Source of the DNA: Candidatus Dadabacteria bacterium
GTDB lineage: Bacteria; J088
Assembly (NCBI GenBank): GCA_003695505.1
Contig: RFIY01000119.1
Span: forward strand, 1 to 53,087
DNA: 53,087 nucleotides
Reading direction: 5' to 3'
In this document: positions 40,708 through 50,374 of the stretch, piece by piece
Numbering within the stretch: the stretch's first letter is position 1
How the letters are laid out: each line of letters starts with the position of its first letter
Program-made: the position numbers and the translations under genes
The notes under the pieces: model-generated
What the model was told of the DNA's origin: nothing
Database searches by the model: none
Seen by the model: only the letters and a program-made list of their open reading frames with translations

Positions 40708-41796
40708 TCAGAACATCCTTCTGTGCTGCCGCACGCTGAACGCCAGGCCCAGCGCGATCGAGTTGGCCAGGATCGCGCTGCCGCCATAGGTCATCCACGG
40801 CAACGGCAGACCGACGACCGGCGCCCAGCCGGCGACCATCGCCAGATTCATGCCTACATGCAGGGCCAGATGCAACAGCACACCCGCGGTCAGCAACCTT
40901 CCAGCCGTGTCACGTGCTTCGATCGCGGTGCGCGCCAGCCACCAGAACAGCCACGCAAACAGCGCTAGTACGACACAGACGCCGAAAAAACCCCACTCCT
41001 CTGCCCAGACCGCGAAAATAAAGTCGGTATGCTGCTCCGGCAGAAAACGCAATTGTGTCTGTGTGCCGTGCCCAAACCCGAGTCCGCGTACCCCGCCCAC
41101 GCCAACGGCGATCTTGCTCTGGATGATGTGATATCCCGCGCCGAGCGGATCGGATTCGGGATCGAGAAAGCCGACAATCCGCTTCTTCTGATACGGCTTG
41201 AGGACGTAGAACCACGCGAGTACCACCGACACCAGCCCTGAAACGATCAGCCCGAACTGCAGTCGCCGCTCGATGCCGGCGACCCAGAATACGCCGACGC
41301 CAATCACCAGAATGGCGACCGCCGTTCCCAGATCGGGCTGGCGCGCGGTCAGGACGACCGGAACGAGCAGGACAAATGTCGGCGCCAGCAGATCCCGTAT
41401 GGTGTAGCCACCGGGCTTGGGTCGCTTCGCGCACCAGTGCACGCTCCACAGCAGAACCGCGACCTTGGCGAACTCACTCGGCTGCAATCGCAGTGGCCCC
41501 ACGCCCAGCCAGCGCTGGCTGCCCCCGCCGCTTTGTCCGACAAACAGCACACCGACCAGCAGGAGCACGACAATTGCGAACACCGGACCCGCCAGCGTAA
41601 CCACCCAGCGATAATCGATCTGTGCCAGTCCCACCATCAGAACCATACCGATGCCGTACCACGCGAGCTGGCGTACAAAAATCCCTGTCTGCTCGAGTAC
41701 GGCGCTGTGTACGCTGAGCGCACCAGCGCACATGATCAGCACCATGACCCCCAGCGCTACGGCGACGTCGCGATCGATCTGAAACTTTCGGCTCAC
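40708..41796 (-). CDS. mrdB: rod-shape-determining protein RodA (peptidoglycan glycosyltransferase, SEDS family)
   Basis: RodA is the SEDS glycosyltransferase that polymerises peptidoglycan during cell elongation with PBP2. The 362-residue product has about ten membrane segments and the hallmarks QRWLGVGPLRLQPSEFAKVA, RQPDLGTA, YHIIQSKIAVGVGG, FLPEQHTDFIFAVWAEEWGF and the final PLPWMTYGGSAILANSIALG. The GTG start at 41796 overlaps the PBP2 stop (GTGA). The frame is open further upstream only antisense-like within the PBP2 gene. It is the last gene of the elongation operon. Confidence 0.95.
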   Translation of the reverse strand: MSRKFQIDRDVAVALGVMVLIMCAGALSVHSAVLEQTGIFVRQLAWYGIGMVLMVGLAQIDYRWVVTLAGPVFAIVVLLLVGVLFVGQSGGGSQRWLGVGPLRLQPSEFAKVAVLLWSVHWCAKRPKPGGYTIRDLLAPTFVLLVPVVLTARQPDLGTAVAILVIGVGVFWVAGIERRLQFGLIVSGLVSVVLAWFYVLKPYQKKRIVGFLDPESDPLGAGYHIIQSKIAVGVGGVRGLGFGHGTQTQLRFLPEQHTDFIFAVWAEEWGFFGVCVVLALFAWLFWWLARTAIEARDTAGRLLTAGVLLHLALHVGMNLAMVAGWAPVVGLPLPWMTYGGSAILANSIALGLAFSVRQHRRMF

Positions 41797-43625
41797 CGCA
41801 GCCCCACTTTGTCGAGCCACGCCTCGATCACTTTCCGCGCAACCGGCGCAGCGGCAGAGCCGCCGTGTCCGCCGTTTTCGACGATCACCGCGACCGCGAT
41901 CCGCGGGTTGTCCACGGGCGCCCAGGCCGCAAACCACGCGTGGTCTCGCAAATGCGTGTCGAGCTCCTGGTCTCGGGTATGTTGCCGAACGACCTGCGCC
42001 GTGCCCGTCTTCCCGGCGACGCGGACCCCACGGATCCGCGCCCAACCGCCCGTCCCGTGCCGTGCCGACACGACGTCTTCGAGTGCCTCGACCACGGGTG
42101 CGTACAGCGACTCGGGATAATCGACGGTTCGCCCGCCAGCAAGCGGCGGCGGGTCAATGACGGCCGGACGTCCCTTGTCCTCAAAATGGTGCCGCACATG
42201 CGCCGCGGGCAACTGACCGTGCGTTGCGAGCGCACCGTAGAACCGCGCGAGTTGCAGGGGCGTGACGAGCAGACTGCCCTGCCCGATTGCCACGTTCAGC
42301 GTGTCGCCCTCTTGCCACGGACCACGGCCGGTACGTTCATGCCAGTCTGGATCCGGCACCAGACCGTGTTTTTCGACATCCAGGTCGAGCCCCGTCGACG
42401 ATCCAAAACCGAACAGCCGCGCATAGGCCGCGATTCGCTCGATCCCGAGACGGCGTCCGACTTCGTAGAAATAGGTATCACAGCTCTCAACCAGTGCGCG
42501 GTGCAAATCGACCTTGCCGTGTCCGCCTGGACGCCAGCAGCGAAACACCCGCCGCCCGAGACGATAGTAGCCCGGACAATAGATCGTCTCGTCCGGACGG
42601 ATAACTTCTTCTTTCAGCGCCGCGAGCGCGATCAATGGCTTGAATGTACTGCCCGGCGGGTACTGGCCGCGCACCGGGCGGTACTCGAGCGGATGGCCGG
42701 GGTCACTGCGCAGCCGTTCCCAGTTTTCATGACTGATGCCACCAATGAACAGATCGGGCCGATACGAGGGACGTGACACGATCGCAAGAATATCCCCACT
42801 GTTCGGCTCGATCGCGACGACGGCGCCGCGCCGCTCACCCAGTGCCGCTTCGGCGGCCTGTTGGACATCGAGATCGATCGTCAACACCAGGTTCCATCCG
42901 GGTCGCGCGGGATCTTCGTGGATGAGTTGCTGAATCCGGCCGCCTGCATCGACCCGAAATGTACGCTTCCCCTTCGTGCCGAACAGCAACGGATCGTATT
43001 GCCGCTCCAGCCCCAGCTTTCCGATGATATCGCCTGGCGCGTACAGATTCAGGTCGGCATACTGCTCCAGTTCGGTGTCGTTGATCTCGCCGAGGTAGCC
43101 AAGCAGATGGGCGGCGAGATCACCCCAGGGGTAACGACGCAGCGGCACCGTTTCAATCCGCAATTCCGGATATTCCCGCCCGTGAGCGGCGACGCGCGCA
43201 AGGTCATCGCGCGCGAGCAGATCCACCAGCGTCTCCGGACGGTAAGGCCGTCGCCGCACGGCGTACTCGAACCGCTCACGCAGATCCCGCGGGACACGCG
43301 TCAGATGGCGCTCGAGAAACTGCCAGGTCGCCGCGCTCGATGTGGCGAGATCGGGATAGAAACGTAGACGATACCCGGGCTGATTACCGACCACCAGCTC
43401 GCCGTTTCGGTCGACGATGAGTCCACGCTCGGGCAACAAGGTCACGGCGCGGCTGCTCTGCGCCAGCGCACGCTGCCGGTAGTCCCGCACATGCAATACC
43501 TGCAGGTCAAAAAAACGCGCCGCAAGCAACAACAGCACGACCAGCGCGGCGATACCTGCCCGGCGCACCCGCTCGGCCTGCTGAAACGCAACGCGCGGGT
43601 CGCTGAAGCCGCCTCCGACCGTCAT
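41793..43625 (-). CDS. mrdA: penicillin-binding protein 2 (elongation transpeptidase)
   Basis: PBP2 cross-links peptidoglycan in the elongasome. The 610-residue protein has an N-terminal membrane anchor (about 22-42) and a dimerisation domain. The transpeptidase domain has the active-site Ser in PPGSTFKPL, ESCDTYFYEVG (SxD motif), and KTGTAQV. WGDLAAHLLGYLGEINDTEL and IIGKLGLERQYD are typical of this subgroup. It starts by ATGA overlap with mreD and ends by GTGA overlap with rodA. Confidence 0.95.
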   Translation of the reverse strand: MTVGGGFSDPRVAFQQAERVRRAGIAALVVLLLLAARFFDLQVLHVRDYRQRALAQSSRAVTLLPERGLIVDRNGELVVGNQPGYRLRFYPDLATSSAATWQFLERHLTRVPRDLRERFEYAVRRRPYRPETLVDLLARDDLARVAAHGREYPELRIETVPLRRYPWGDLAAHLLGYLGEINDTELEQYADLNLYAPGDIIGKLGLERQYDPLLFGTKGKRTFRVDAGGRIQQLIHEDPARPGWNLVLTIDLDVQQAAEAALGERRGAVVAIEPNSGDILAIVSRPSYRPDLFIGGISHENWERLRSDPGHPLEYRPVRGQYPPGSTFKPLIALAALKEEVIRPDETIYCPGYYRLGRRVFRCWRPGGHGKVDLHRALVESCDTYFYEVGRRLGIERIAAYARLFGFGSSTGLDLDVEKHGLVPDPDWHERTGRGPWQEGDTLNVAIGQGSLLVTPLQLARFYGALATHGQLPAAHVRHHFEDKGRPAVIDPPPLAGGRTVDYPESLYAPVVEALEDVVSARHGTGGWARIRGVRVAGKTGTAQVVRQHTRDQELDTHLRDHAWFAAWAPVDNPRIAVAVIVENGGHGGSAAAPVARKVIEAWLDKVGLR

Positions 43626-44113
43626 GCCGGCCAGCGCCTCGACGATTCAGGCACGCGCCCGCGCATCCACGCAGTGACGGCCAGATGCATCAGCAGGCCT
43701 CCAGCCGCGAGCATGACCAGCCGCGGGATGGACAGCGCAGGCGGGGCGGCAATATCGTAGTTGGCCGCAAAGATCGCAATCCAGAAATGCCGCAGCAACT
43801 CGATGACAGGCAAGGACAATGCAGCAAAAAGGGGGCTCACCAGGTTGAAGTCATCGTGCATCAGAGACACGATCATCTCGACCGTGACAAGCAGACTGAG
43901 CGCCGCCAGCACGAGCGTGCGGTCGAGCAACACCTCGATCAGTAACAGCGCCGCCAGGGCGGTCAGCCGCGCCCGCCGGTCCCGCAGGTAGAGCGCCGGC
44001 AGCATCAACAGCGACAGCACATCCCCGGGAATGCGCGCGGCAAACACCCCCTCTGCCGCAACGAGTACCCAGGCCGCCAGGGCCGCGACGAGCCACGGTG
44101 TTGCCCTGCTCAC
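43622..44113 (-). CDS. mreD: rod-shape-determining protein MreD
   Basis: MreD is a small polytopic inner-membrane partner of MreC. This 163-residue protein has about five hydrophobic segments (for example LVAALAAWVLVAAEGVFAA, LTALAALLLIEVLLDRTLVL, LVMLAAGGLLMHLAVTAW). Sequence is poorly conserved across MreD proteins, so the call rests on position between mreC and mrdA, size and topology. GTG 44113 overlaps the mreC stop (GTGA), which sets the start better than the longer open frame. Confidence 0.85.
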   Translation of the reverse strand: MSRATPWLVAALAAWVLVAAEGVFAARIPGDVLSLLMLPALYLRDRRARLTALAALLLIEVLLDRTLVLAALSLLVTVEMIVSLMHDDFNLVSPLFAALSLPVIELLRHFWIAIFAANYDIAAPPALSIPRLVMLAAGGLLMHLAVTAWMRGRVPESSRRWPA

Positions 44114-44952
44114 TGGATCTTCTGCCCGAGGGACTGGAACACGCTGCCGGCGTCGACCGGGATCGTCCTGACCCACCGTGACTGATCGAGTGCCGCGACG
44201 AAGCGGACGTCCGAACGCAAATAGACCTGCTCCGGATCGCGTTCGACGGTCAGCACCGTTGCAACCGGGATCCCGGGCGGATAGGCGGCGTCTCTCCCGG
44301 TTGTCGTCAGCCGGTCGCCGGGCAGCAAAGGCTCATAACGCGGCACGAAATCGAGGCGCCCGTCAGCATGTCCGCTACCGCGCACGATCACCCGAATGCC
44401 ACTGTCCGTGATGGCGTCCACGGCGCTCTCCACGTCGCTGACGAGTAGCACTTCGGCATACGGCCCCGCCTGTCGTGTGATGCGGCCGACCAGCCCCGTC
44501 GCATCGACGACGGCATGCCCAACCACGTTCGCGCCATCAGGCACACGAATCCAGAGCGAACGGTAGCGGTCAGATGGATTCTGATACACGACCTGCCCGA
44601 GGACCCCCTGCCACGGCTCCCAGGGCCAGCCGAGCAATGCCTCGAACTGCTGCCGGTTCTCCAGCTCCCGGCGCAATTCGGCATGCGCAAAGGCCAGGGC
44701 ATCATAACGGCGCTGCAGATCCTCGAGGCGCCGCTGGGCATCGGCATTGGCAAAATAGCGGCGCACGATCTGGCCGCCGCCCTCGGCCGCGCTTTCGATT
44801 CCCTGAGACATGGAAAGAAACATGCGGACGAGCAGGTTGAAGGGCCCGACCGGTGCGATTCGCGCGGGCATGACCAGGTTGAGCACCTGTAACAGCAGCA
44901 GTGCGCCCACGGTACCCACGATGACACGTCGCCAGGATCGGTTACGCCTCAT
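44110..44952 (-). CDS. mreC: rod-shape-determining protein MreC
   Basis: MreC is an inner-membrane-anchored periplasmic scaffold of the elongasome. The 280-residue protein has a membrane anchor (about 10-30), a coiled coil (RRLEDLQRRYDALAFAHAEL), and the paired beta-barrel core typical of MreC: VVYQNPSDRYRSLWIRVPDG, GHAVVDATGLVGRITRQAGP, VRGSGHADGRLDFVPRYEPL, and GDRLTTTGRDAAYPPGIPVA. The gene follows mreB after 78 bases and is coupled to mreD. Confidence 0.94.
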   Translation of the reverse strand: MRRNRSWRRVIVGTVGALLLLQVLNLVMPARIAPVGPFNLLVRMFLSMSQGIESAAEGGGQIVRRYFANADAQRRLEDLQRRYDALAFAHAELRRELENRQQFEALLGWPWEPWQGVLGQVVYQNPSDRYRSLWIRVPDGANVVGHAVVDATGLVGRITRQAGPYAEVLLVSDVESAVDAITDSGIRVIVRGSGHADGRLDFVPRYEPLLPGDRLTTTGRDAAYPPGIPVATVLTVERDPEQVYLRSDVRFVAALDQSRWVRTIPVDAGSVFQSLGQKIQ

Positions 44953-45030
44953 GACGGATCAGGGCTTTCTGGTTGCAGAACGCAGCCCGACGCCAACGCC
45001 CTGCGTTCCAATGCGCGTACGTCCGGCGCG

Positions 45031-46173
<1,143 letters not shown>

Positions 46174-46217
46174 TCAGTGTTGCTATTACTATACTTGAAA
46201 CCGCCCGCAAACGCGGC

Positions 46218-46265
46218 AAAAACGACGATGCCGGACCATCCTGAACAGGATTGGCCCGGCATCGT
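46218..46265 (-). terminator. rho-independent terminator after the EF-hand gene
   Basis: Read on the minus strand, a long stem of about 18 pairs (ACGATGCCGG pairs with CCGGCATCGT at the base, two small bulges) is followed after two bases by TTTTT (46222-46218). It lies 27 bases after the EF-hand stop and just upstream of the mreB promoter region, insulating the two. Confidence 0.75.
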
Positions 46266-46291
46266 GGCTGTATTCGGTTTCGCGGATGCGC

Positions 46292-46681
46292 TCAGTCGTC
46301 GTCCCGGTCACCGCGGCGACGTTTTTCGGGATGTTGCCCTTCTCCCTTTTCGTGCATCATATGGCGCTTGTTTTTCATCTGTTCGTGATGCAGCTTCAGC
46401 TCGGTCTTCGACACCTTGCCGTCGCCATCGTCGTCGATGCGCGCAAACTTCTTGCGCAACATGTCCTCGTGATACGCGATGAACTCATCCGCCGAAATAT
46501 CGCCGCTTCCATCCCTGTCCATTTCGGCAAAGACGCTTTCTGGGTCGTGGTGTCTGCCCTTCGCGTAGGGACACGGCTTTTCGGTATCGTCGCGAAGCTC
46601 ATCCGCACCGGCGCTGGACGCGTCGATCAGCAAACCAGAGCCGATAAACATCGCTGCAAGAAGAAGCAATCTGAACATCAT
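46292..46681 (-). CDS. exported EF-hand calcium-binding protein
   Basis: The 129-residue product has a signal peptide (MMFRLLLLAAMFIGSGLLID, cleavage near AGADE). Two EF-hand loops are clear: DRDGSGDISADE and DDDGDGKVSKTE, each with acidic ligands at 1, 3, 5 and 12. A His/Lys/Arg-rich tail ending RRRGDRDDD follows. GGGAG precedes the tandem ATG. EF-hand pairs bind calcium and are common in secreted proteins of deltaproteobacteria and Planctomycetes. No partner gene is adjacent. Confidence 0.88.
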   Translation of the reverse strand: MMFRLLLLAAMFIGSGLLIDASSAGADELRDDTEKPCPYAKGRHHDPESVFAEMDRDGSGDISADEFIAYHEDMLRKKFARIDDDGDGKVSKTELKLHHEQMKNKRHMMHEKGEGQHPEKRRRGDRDDD

Positions 46682-46784
46682 CGAGGCACTCCCGTTCAAC
46701 AAAAATCGCGATTCCGCGGCACGGATCAGAATGGCCGTCCATCTATCCGTTGCGACCGCCGCGCGACGACTCTGGTTCCCGGCA

Positions 46785-47390
46785 TCATCGCCGTCGCAAC
46801 GACGGCACAATCGTTCGGATACCGGTCAGCAGCCGTTCGACGACGTCGTCGATCTCCTTGCCCGGCGGCAGGCCATTGGCAATACCAATGCAGACACCGG
46901 CGAGGCCGTGTGTCACGAGATAGGCATCGAGCGAAAGGTCCTCGACGACTTCGGCCGCCATCTGCTGAAGCAGGAAACGTACCAGCATTTCCGCCTGCGC
47001 AAAAAAGCGTGAAACGGCCGGCACATCCGACTGCCCGTGAATCTGTCCGGCGATCAGCCGCAGCAGTTCCGCGTGCGCCGTCACCTCGGTCAGCAGGAAG
47101 CGGAGAAACCTGCGCAAGCCCTCCTCGTCGGGGTCGGCCAGGACCTGCTGCACCTCCTGCTGCAGGTGCCGCATGACTTCGTCGATCTCATGCTCGATGA
47201 CCGCGACAAGGATATCGTCCTTGTTTTCGAAGTATTCATAGATCGATCCGACGGGCACCCCCGCCTCGCGCGCGAGGCGATTCGTACTCAGCCCGCCGTA
47301 GCCATCGCGGGCAATGATCTGAGCGGCCGCTCGGATTATCGCCTGCACACGACGGCGCGAGCGCTGCTGTACGGGCTTTCTTCTCTTCAT
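46785..47390 (-). CDS. TetR-family regulator divergent from the diiron protein
   Basis: The 201-residue protein has a TetR DNA-binding domain: VQAIIRAAAQIIARDGYGGL, then STNRLAREAGVPVGSIYEYF and NKDDILVAVIEHEI. A helical ligand-binding domain follows. The basic N-terminus (MKRRKPVQQRSRRR) is typical. It diverges from the diiron protein gene across 123 bases. The palindrome AACATGTT at 47394-47401, immediately before its ATG, is a plausible self-operator. Confidence 0.92.
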   Translation of the reverse strand: MKRRKPVQQRSRRRVQAIIRAAAQIIARDGYGGLSTNRLAREAGVPVGSIYEYFENKDDILVAVIEHEIDEVMRHLQQEVQQVLADPDEEGLRRFLRFLLTEVTAHAELLRLIAGQIHGQSDVPAVSRFFAQAEMLVRFLLQQMAAEVVEDLSLDAYLVTHGLAGVCIGIANGLPPGKEIDDVVERLLTGIRTIVPSLRRR

Positions 47391-47393
47391 ATC

Positions 47394-47401
47394 AACATGT
47401 T
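47394..47401. promoter_or_regulatory. short palindrome AACATGTT, candidate TetR operator
   Basis: It lies within AT-rich ATCAACATGTTATC (47391-47404), three bases upstream of the TetR ATG. Only eight bases are perfectly symmetric, so the evidence is modest. It could control both this gene and the divergent diiron gene. Confidence 0.35.
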
Positions 47402-47513
47402 ATCAATTCCACGCCAGGACAGACACTGCAATGTGCGCCGCACTTGAATCTGAGCATTTTTCGGTATTAGCATGTACTCAGTTGAAACCAACCCGGATCA
47501 AGGAGCCCAATCT

Positions 47514-48689
47514 ATGCCGGCACGCCAGCCACTGCCCTACAATGCGACGGCCGCGCGCATCAACGAAACCCTGGAGCGCACGGTCAATGCCGCCATCCGC
47601 ACCTGGGACAAAGTCGCCCGCCCGCTGGGGCTGGGCATTCGCATCAGCAATTACGACGACCTCAACTATGCGTTCGAAGGCGGCGTCGGAGACAAACTGC
47701 GCAAGAAACATTACGACAAGAGCCTGCGCCTGCTCTGGAAAGCCGAGCAGCACGCCTCGTTCACGACATTCCGTGACTGCACGCGCGACGAACGGGCGAT
47801 GATGCAGCTTGCCGAACAGGGCATGACGAAACTCGAAAAACGCGAACTCAAGCGCGTTCGCAGCGACGAATATCGCCAGCAGCTCAAGGAACTCTATACA
47901 CCAGAGCAGCGGCAGGCCATCGTCAACATCCTGTCGCTGATCGGCCACGGTGAAGCCTATGCGTGGATCATCTCGAATCAGTTGCTTGGGCAGGTCAAAA
48001 GCACCGGCGGCCGCGCGGCCCTGACGATGCAGGTGCTGGAAGAGGCCAAGCATTTCGTCGTGCTGCGCGAAGTGCTGGAGGCGTTCGACTGCGAAATACC
48101 GCGCATGCAGGCGTGGGAATACATCCTGCTCGAAAACATCGTCCGCGCAAAGGGCCTCGAAAAATTCTTCGGCATGAACGTCGTCGTCGAGGGCGTTGCG
48201 CTGAGTCTGTTCGGGCTGATGGGGCATTCGTTCCCGGGCCTCGAATTCCTGAAGATGTTCCACCTCGACGAATCGCGCCACACCGGCCTGCCGCACAGCT
48301 ATTTCGAAGAATTCCCGATGACCACATGGGAAAAGATCAACCCGGTCGCAATGAACATCCGCATGCTGACCGTCGCGCCGCTGATCCCGCTGATCTTCAA
48401 TGTCGAGAAGGACTTCGCGGTACTCGGCCTCGATGTGTTCGAATTTGCGGGTTCGGTGCTGCGCAAAATCGCCCACCTGACCACGCGCGTCGGGTTCTAC
48501 CTGCCGGTACCGGCACCGATGTTGCTCTGGGAAATCAACCTGATGCTGAACGCCTACAGTTATCTGACCCGCCCTGGTCATAAGTTCCGCAATTTCATGA
48601 CCGCCGAGACGACGAGCGGCGAAGAAATGCTCAAGGTCGAAGCGGAGGCGTTCGCGCTGAAGAACCAGGCGCCCGCAGCCGCGTCCTGA
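47514..48689 (+). CDS. ferritin-like diiron protein (putative oxygenase/oxidase)
   Basis: The 391-residue helical protein carries four diiron ligand motifs in the canonical order: Glu147 in HGEAYAW, E177xxH180 in LEEAKHF, Glu226 in VVVEGVALS, and E253xxH256 in LDESRHTGL. Both ExxH motifs lie about 27-30 residues after their partner Glu, as in ribonucleotide-reductase-like and AurF-type oxygenases. Its substrate is unknown, possibly a fatty or aromatic compound. ATG 47514 follows AAGGAG; ATG 47472 is also in frame but has a weaker context. It diverges from a TetR gene, which suggests inducible expression. Confidence 0.85.
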   Translation: MPARQPLPYNATAARINETLERTVNAAIRTWDKVARPLGLGIRISNYDDLNYAFEGGVGDKLRKKHYDKSLRLLWKAEQHASFTTFRDCTRDERAMMQLAEQGMTKLEKRELKRVRSDEYRQQLKELYTPEQRQAIVNILSLIGHGEAYAWIISNQLLGQVKSTGGRAALTMQVLEEAKHFVVLREVLEAFDCEIPRMQAWEYILLENIVRAKGLEKFFGMNVVVEGVALSLFGLMGHSFPGLEFLKMFHLDESRHTGLPHSYFEEFPMTTWEKINPVAMNIRMLTVAPLIPLIFNVEKDFAVLGLDVFEFAGSVLRKIAHLTTRVGFYLPVPAPMLLWEINLMLNAYSYLTRPGHKFRNFMTAETTSGEEMLKVEAEAFALKNQAPAAAS

Positions 48690-48711
48690 GCCCCACGTTC
48701 CACCTGTTCCC

Positions 48712-48737
48712 GCCCGCGGTGTTCGCGCGCCGCGGGC
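48712..48737. terminator. hairpin after the diiron gene
   Basis: GCCCGCGG (48712-48719) pairs with CCGCGGGC (48730-48737), an 8-bp GC stem with a 10-base loop, followed by GTTTCT. It is a weak terminator or a pause site before the SDR gene. Confidence 0.4.
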
Positions 48738-48759
48738 GTTTCTGCGAAGATATGCCGCC

Positions 48760-49515
48760 ATGGACCCGCGATTTCGACTCGATGGGCGCCGCGTCCTGAT
48801 TACCGGCGCCTCGTCCGGCTTTGGTCGGCACTTTGCTGATGTGCTGTCCGCGGCCGGCGCTGAAGTGGTGCTGGCCGCGCGGCGGCGCGAACGGCTCGCG
48901 GACGCTGTACGCGCACTGACCGAACGCGGCGCCACCGCAAAGGCAGTCGCACTCGACGTGACGGACCCGGCCTCGGTCCAGGAAGCGTTTGCGGCTGCGG
49001 GTCCGATCGATGTCCTGATCAACAATGCCGGGATCAGCCGGCCGGGCTCGACGCACACGATGGACGAAGCCGACTGGCAGGCGGTCATCGACACGAATCT
49101 GACCGGCGCCTGGCGCTGCGCGAAGACGGCCATCTCGGCGTGGCTCGAACGGAGCGCACCCGGTGTAATCGTCAATATCGCGTCGATCGTTGGACTGCGG
49201 GTCGCCCGCGAGCTGGGCGCATACGCCGCCAGCAAGGCTGCGGTCGTCCACCTGACCCGTAGTCTTGCGCTCGACTATGGACGTCTCGGGATCCGCACCA
49301 ACGCGATCTGCCCCGGCTATTTTGCCACCGAACTGACCGAAGACTACCTCGCCTCACCCGCCGGACAAAAGCAAATGCAGCGGGTCCCGCTCGGCCGCCA
49401 GGGGCGGCTCGAAGAACTGGACGGGGCGCTGTTGCTGCTCGCGTCCGAAATGTCGAGCTACATGAACGGCAGCATCATCGCCGTCGACGGCGGCCACCTC
49501 TGTTCAGGACTCTGA
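48760..49515 (+). CDS. short-chain dehydrogenase/reductase (SDR)
   Basis: SDR enzymes use NAD(P) to oxidise alcohols or reduce ketones. The 251-residue protein has the cofactor motif TGASSGFG, DVTD, NNAG at about 89-92, the catalytic Ser in NIASIVG, and YAASK with the catalytic Tyr and Lys. ICPGYFATEL and the final NGSIIAVDGGHLCSG complete the classical fold. It follows the diiron gene and may act in the same pathway. Its stop overlaps the convergent endonuclease IV gene by 12 bases. Confidence 0.93.
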   Translation: MDPRFRLDGRRVLITGASSGFGRHFADVLSAAGAEVVLAARRRERLADAVRALTERGATAKAVALDVTDPASVQEAFAAAGPIDVLINNAGISRPGSTHTMDEADWQAVIDTNLTGAWRCAKTAISAWLERSAPGVIVNIASIVGLRVARELGAYAASKAAVVHLTRSLALDYGRLGIRTNAICPGYFATELTEDYLASPAGQKQMQRVPLGRQGRLEELDGALLLLASEMSSYMNGSIIAVDGGHLCSGL

Positions 49516-50370
49516 GTACCCCACCAGCTCGCGAATGCGGCGAATCTCGTGCGCCCAGCGATCGGAATCGGGCGTCTCGAGAATCATCGGCAGCGACCGA
49601 AACGCCGGGTGGCCGGCTACCAGACCAAACGGTGCTTCGCCGATCTCGCCGTCACCGATCGGCGCGTGGCGATCGACCCGGCTGCCCAGTGGTTTGCGAC
49701 TGTCGTTGAGATGCCACGCACGTAGCCAGTCAAGCCCCACTTCTGCATCGAATGCCGCAACGAAAGATTCGAGATCGGCCGCCGTGCGCAGATCGAATCC
49801 GGCGGCGAACAGGTGACAGGTATCCAGGCAGACGCCAATCCGTTCTGAATCGGTGACACGGCGCACGATCCAGCCCAGATCGGCCAGCTCGTTGCCAACG
49901 CTGCTGCCCTGCCCGGCCGTGTTTTCGACGAGCACGGCAACGCGTTCGGACCGTTCCAGCACCCAGTCGATTCCTTCGACGATATGATCAAGACACGCCT
50001 GTCGCTCGATCTCCCCTTTGGTGCTGCCGGGATGAATATTGATCTGCACCAGACCGAGCTGCTGACAGCGGGTCACTTCATCGAGCAACGCCGTACGCGA
50101 GCGCTCGCGTTGCGCCGGATCGGGCGACCCCAGATTGAGCAGGTAGCTTGCGTGGGGCACGATATCGCCGGGGGAAAACCTGTGCTGCTCCAGCGCATCC
50201 CGAAACGCATCGACCTCTTCGGATGCCAGTGGCGGCGCCTGCCACTGGCGCTGGTTCTTGACGAACAAACCAAACGCCGTCGCGCCGAGTTCGGCGGCAC
50301 GTCCCGGCGCGTTGGATACGCCCCCGGCCGCACTGACGTGCGGTCCGATCCGCAGCCCGTCGCCACGCAC
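49504..50370 (-). CDS. nfo: endonuclease IV (AP endonuclease Nfo)
   Basis: Nfo cleaves DNA at abasic sites in base-excision repair using three zinc ions. The 288-residue TIM barrel starts with LRIGPHVSAAGGVSNAPGRA and shows NIHPGSTKG, LVENTAGQGSSVGNELADLG, GVCLDTCHLFAAGFD, HLNDSRKPLGSRVDRHAPIG and LETPDSD, which contain the zinc ligands. GTG 50370 follows the lipoprotein gene stop by four bases; the longer open frame upstream is not conserved. It appears co-transcribed with that lipoprotein gene. Confidence 0.95.
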   Translation of the reverse strand: MRGDGLRIGPHVSAAGGVSNAPGRAAELGATAFGLFVKNQRQWQAPPLASEEVDAFRDALEQHRFSPGDIVPHASYLLNLGSPDPAQRERSRTALLDEVTRCQQLGLVQINIHPGSTKGEIERQACLDHIVEGIDWVLERSERVAVLVENTAGQGSSVGNELADLGWIVRRVTDSERIGVCLDTCHLFAAGFDLRTAADLESFVAAFDAEVGLDWLRAWHLNDSRKPLGSRVDRHAPIGDGEIGEAPFGLVAGHPAFRSLPMILETPDSDRWAHEIRRIRELVGYSES

Positions 50371-50374
50371 GGCG

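Noticed and set aside
47478-49235. 585-codon minus-strand frame opposite the diiron and SDR genes
   Set aside because: Both plus-strand genes carry complete catalytic motifs, so this is a shadow frame.
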